Of a stretch of 6,394 bases of DNA, positions 4,688 through 6,394 are shown piece after piece; the stretch's first letter is position 1; every line of letters begins with the position of its first letter. The stretch covers positions 1 to 6,394 of the forward strand of contig CATVQO010000082.1 of the NCBI GenBank assembly GCA_958346165.1, read 5' to 3'. Under the pieces are notes generated by a model, which was given only the letters and a program-made list of their open reading frames with translations, had not been told where the DNA came from and ran no database searches. Source of the DNA: an uncultured Collinsella sp. (GTDB lineage: Bacteria; Actinomycetota; Coriobacteriia; Coriobacteriales; Coriobacteriaceae). The position numbers and the translations under genes are program-made.

Positions 4688-6106
4688 CTAGAAGATCTGG
4701 CGCAGGTCTCCTCGGTTGAGGGCTTCGTTGAAGAGGTGCTTGAACACCACGCTGCCGTGCAGGCCATCGTGTTCAAACTCGTTCGTCACCCAGGCATGCG
4801 AGTTGCCCACGCGACTGAGCGTGTCGAGCTGCAGACCCGAATCCACGTACATGTCATCGAAGTACACGGCGGCCTGGAGTGGCACTTCGTTGCAGGCCAG
4901 GCGCTGCGAGTCGTAGATCTTGTCCCAGCTGGTGTCTTCCATCAGCAGGTCCATGGCGGGCTTGAAGGGCTTGAGCTCGGGCATCTGCTCAAACATCCAC
5001 GGGAACATGGCCTCGCCGGTAAACATGAGCGGGCGCGCGAGCGTGTCGAACTCGGCGCGGTGTGCCTTTTCCTCTGCCGCGGCCCAGCGAATGGGCATGG
5101 TGTCGCCGTCGGCGTAGATGAACTCCTGCAGCGTCCAGTACAGCGGATTCGTGCGTGTGTTGGTGCGCTCGAATGCGCGCATCAAAAAGCCGTCGGATAC
5201 CGAGGAGCCGCAGCTCAGCGTGCCATCGCCATCAACAAACGCGTGGTCGATAATCCAGTGCATGCGCTCAAAGCTCGGCTTCATACCAAAGTCGCTGCCC
5301 ATGAGCTGTAGGCGCTCGACCGTCATCGGCGAGCCGTCGGGCAGCACGGGCTTCTGTGCCTCGAGCGCATCGGCCAGGGCTGCCACGCGCTCGACGTCGG
5401 CGGGGTAGCGGTCGTAATACTGCTGCGTCTTGGCGGCCATGCGCGGGAAGGTGTGCGCGTAGACCTCGCTGGCGCTCGCCGGCACGTGGGGGATGCCGCC
5501 GCAGGTAAAGCTCGCCGCCACGCCCTCGGGGAAGAGCGACAGATAACTCAGCGTCAAAAAGCCGCCGTAGCTCTGGCCGAGCGTGACCCAGGGCTTACCG
5601 CCAAAGCCCACCAGGCGCAGGTACTCAAAATCGCGCACGATGGAGCTGACGAGGTGGCGCTTGAGGAAGTCCGCCTGCGAGCGTGCGGCATCGGAGCCGG
5701 CCGCCGTCGCGCGCTCGCCCAGAGCCGCGATCGTACGCCCGTCTACACAGCTGCTGCGCCCCGTGCCGCGCTGGTCGGGAAGGACCACGCGGAAGTGTTT
5801 GACGGCTTCCTCAATCCAGCCGTCGCTCGTGGGTGAGAGCGGACGCGGGCTCTCGCCACCAGGGCCGCCCTGCAAAAACAGGAGCAGCGGCAGATCGTCG
5901 TTGATGCGGTCGGGCGCGCAAACCACGCGGTAGAAGAGCTTGATGCTCTCGGGCGCGCCGGCGATTGGTGCCGGCATAGCGCCGCGGCGCATGGTGTTGC
6001 CGACGGCCAGGAGCATCGGCTCCAGGCCGCGCCAGTCAAGGGGGACGTCGATGCTGTGGTCCTCGACATAGAGGCCGGGGACGTTGTATGAAGTGATGAG
6101 GGCCAT
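4688..6106 (-). CDS. Alpha/beta hydrolase of the S33 peptidase type, probable proline iminopeptidase
   Basis: A 472-residue cytosolic serine hydrolase without a signal peptide. Seen: an oxyanion-type loop LFLQGGPGG (76-84; the family's usual HGGPGG has Q in place of H), DQRGTGRSS (111-119), the nucleophile elbow GQSYGG (177-182) with S179, a large mostly helical insertion (about 205-390), then FDDMYVD (416-422) with a likely catalytic aspartate at D417 or D418, and EHDGLH (445-450) with a likely catalytic H446 or H450. Known: this pattern fits prolyl aminopeptidase-like S33 enzymes, which remove N-terminal proline from small peptides, but relatives hydrolyse other peptides or esters. Its position between proB and proA favours proline salvage. 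The frame is open back to 6187, but the start at 6106 is preferred: it opens with ITSYNVPGLYVEDH, typical of the family, has GGAAG 8 bases upstream, and lies downstream of a -10-like TAGAAT. The 6187 start has no ribosome binding site. Confidence 0.82.
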   Translation of the reverse strand: MALITSYNVPGLYVEDHSIDVPLDWRGLEPMLLAVGNTMRRGAMPAPIAGAPESIKLFYRVVCAPDRINDDLPLLLFLQGGPGGESPRPLSPTSDGWIEEAVKHFRVVLPDQRGTGRSSCVDGRTIAALGERATAAGSDAARSQADFLKRHLVSSIVRDFEYLRLVGFGGKPWVTLGQSYGGFLTLSYLSLFPEGVAASFTCGGIPHVPASASEVYAHTFPRMAAKTQQYYDRYPADVERVAALADALEAQKPVLPDGSPMTVERLQLMGSDFGMKPSFERMHWIIDHAFVDGDGTLSCGSSVSDGFLMRAFERTNTRTNPLYWTLQEFIYADGDTMPIRWAAAEEKAHRAEFDTLARPLMFTGEAMFPWMFEQMPELKPFKPAMDLLMEDTSWDKIYDSQRLACNEVPLQAAVYFDDMYVDSGLQLDTLSRVGNSHAWVTNEFEHDGLHGSVVFKHLFNEALNRGDLRQIF

Positions 6107-6144
6107 GCGGTACTTCCGTTCGTTGCGGTGTTTCGGGTTGACCA

Positions 6145-6171
6145 ATTCTACCGCCGCGGGCGAGGCCATGC
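6145..6171 (-). promoter_or_regulatory. Possible promoter of the S33 hydrolase gene
   Basis: On the minus strand TAGAAT (6150 down to 6145) matches a -10 box at five of six positions, and a weak -35-like TTGCGC lies 19 bases upstream. Transcription would begin near 6138, about 30 bases before the preferred start at 6106 and after the alternative starts at 6187 and 6169, which supports the shorter protein. The long spacer and poor -35 make this tentative. Confidence 0.35.
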
Positions 6172-6218
6172 GCAAATCGGCTACCATGGTTGCAAACTTC
6201 TAGGAGAAAGGGCCGCCC

Positions 6219-6394
6219 ATGTCGGTCGATATAGCCACGTATGTCCACGATCTTGCCGTTGCCGCCAAGGCAGCGTCGGTCTCGCTTGCCACGGCGAGCG
6301 ATGAGCAGCGCCAGGAGGCCGTGCGCGCCATGGCCGCAGCACTGCGCAACGGTGTCGACTCCATCGTCGCCGCCAACGAGCTCGATATGTCCGC
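6219..6394 (+). CDS. proA: Glutamate-5-semialdehyde dehydrogenase (gamma-glutamyl phosphate reductase), N-terminal part
   Basis: The first 58 codons of a gene cut by the window end; the full family length is about 420 residues. The start is MSVDIATYVHDLAVAAKAAS, followed by a SLATASDEQR stretch, a segment rich in A, R and M, and VAANELDMS, which match the usual ProA N-terminus (a YV..L....A.AAS..LA motif, then helices leading to an AAN..D motif). ProA reduces gamma-glutamyl phosphate with NADPH to glutamate semialdehyde, directly after ProB. GAAAGG (6206-6211) lies 7 bases before the ATG, with an extra AGGAG at 6202-6206. It diverges from the S33 hydrolase gene; their preferred starts are 112 bases apart. 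No strong plus-strand promoter is obvious there: a TTGACC at 6138-6143 has no good -10. The catalytic cysteine lies outside the window. Confidence 0.9.
   Translation, partial: MSVDIATYVHDLAVAAKAASVSLATASDEQRQEAVRAMAAALRNGVDSIVAANELDMS

Noticed and set aside
4661..5311. A plus-strand open frame of 216 codons opposite the S33 hydrolase
   Set aside because: It is antisense to conserved hydrolase sequence, begins inside the GGGGAC repeat cluster without a ribosome binding site, and has no recognisable motifs.
6107..6187. Upstream start for the S33 hydrolase giving 27 extra residues
   Set aside because: No ribosome binding site at 6187. The -10-like TAGAAT lies between the two starts, and family proteins begin near the 6106 methionine.

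Overview
The window is a high-GC, gene-dense stretch of a bacterial chromosome, almost certainly from an actinobacterium of the Coriobacteriia. A Collinsella-like gut organism is my best guess, from recalled protein style and intergenic repeats rather than any search. Three genes share the same ribosome binding site, GAAAGG 7-8 bases before the start. This is expected if the 16S rRNA ends in ...CCTCCTTTCT, and it fixes several starts downstream of the longest open frames. I see no phage, transposase, CRISPR or defence genes. The coding content is mostly housekeeping, and the least explained signals are intergenic.

Layout, left to right. (1) 6-932 (+) is a PflX-type (COG1313) radical SAM protein whose N-terminus may extend beyond the window. 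(2) 933-1083 holds a 31-bp hairpin element and then a good sigma70-type promoter driving (3) a tRNA-Ala(CGC) gene at 1084-1156, which carries the G3:U70 alanine identity pair and ends in a strong intrinsic terminator (1171-1202). (4) 1221-1679 (+) encodes an unrecognised 152-aa protein: a charged helix, then an Ala/Pro/Lys-rich linker, then a short conserved-looking patch, then one C-terminal membrane helix. (5) 1764-3269 (+) is pncB, nicotinate phosphoribosyltransferase (NAD salvage). Its stop codon lies inside a second copy of the 31-bp element, here acting as a terminator. (6) 3351-4478 (+) is proB, glutamate 5-kinase with a PUA domain. (7) 4479-4687 is a 209-base convergent intergenic region with a long compound hairpin and a GGGGAC/TGCCGGCA repeat cluster. 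(8) 4688-6106 (-) is an S33-type alpha/beta hydrolase resembling proline iminopeptidases. (9) 6219-6394 (+) is the start of proA, glutamate-5-semialdehyde dehydrogenase, cut by the window end.

Together, proB and proA catalyse the first two steps of proline synthesis from glutamate. The gene between them, on the opposite strand, probably releases N-terminal proline from peptides, so the right half looks like a proline synthesis and salvage neighbourhood. The left half (radical SAM protein, tRNA, small membrane protein, NAD salvage) shows no common theme.

The observation most worth following is the pair of 31-bp elements at 945-975 and 3267-3297. They have identical length and a shared asymmetric loop core, and their arms differ but still pair (TTTT/AAAA against CCG/CGG). 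This suggests a family of structured 3'-end elements.
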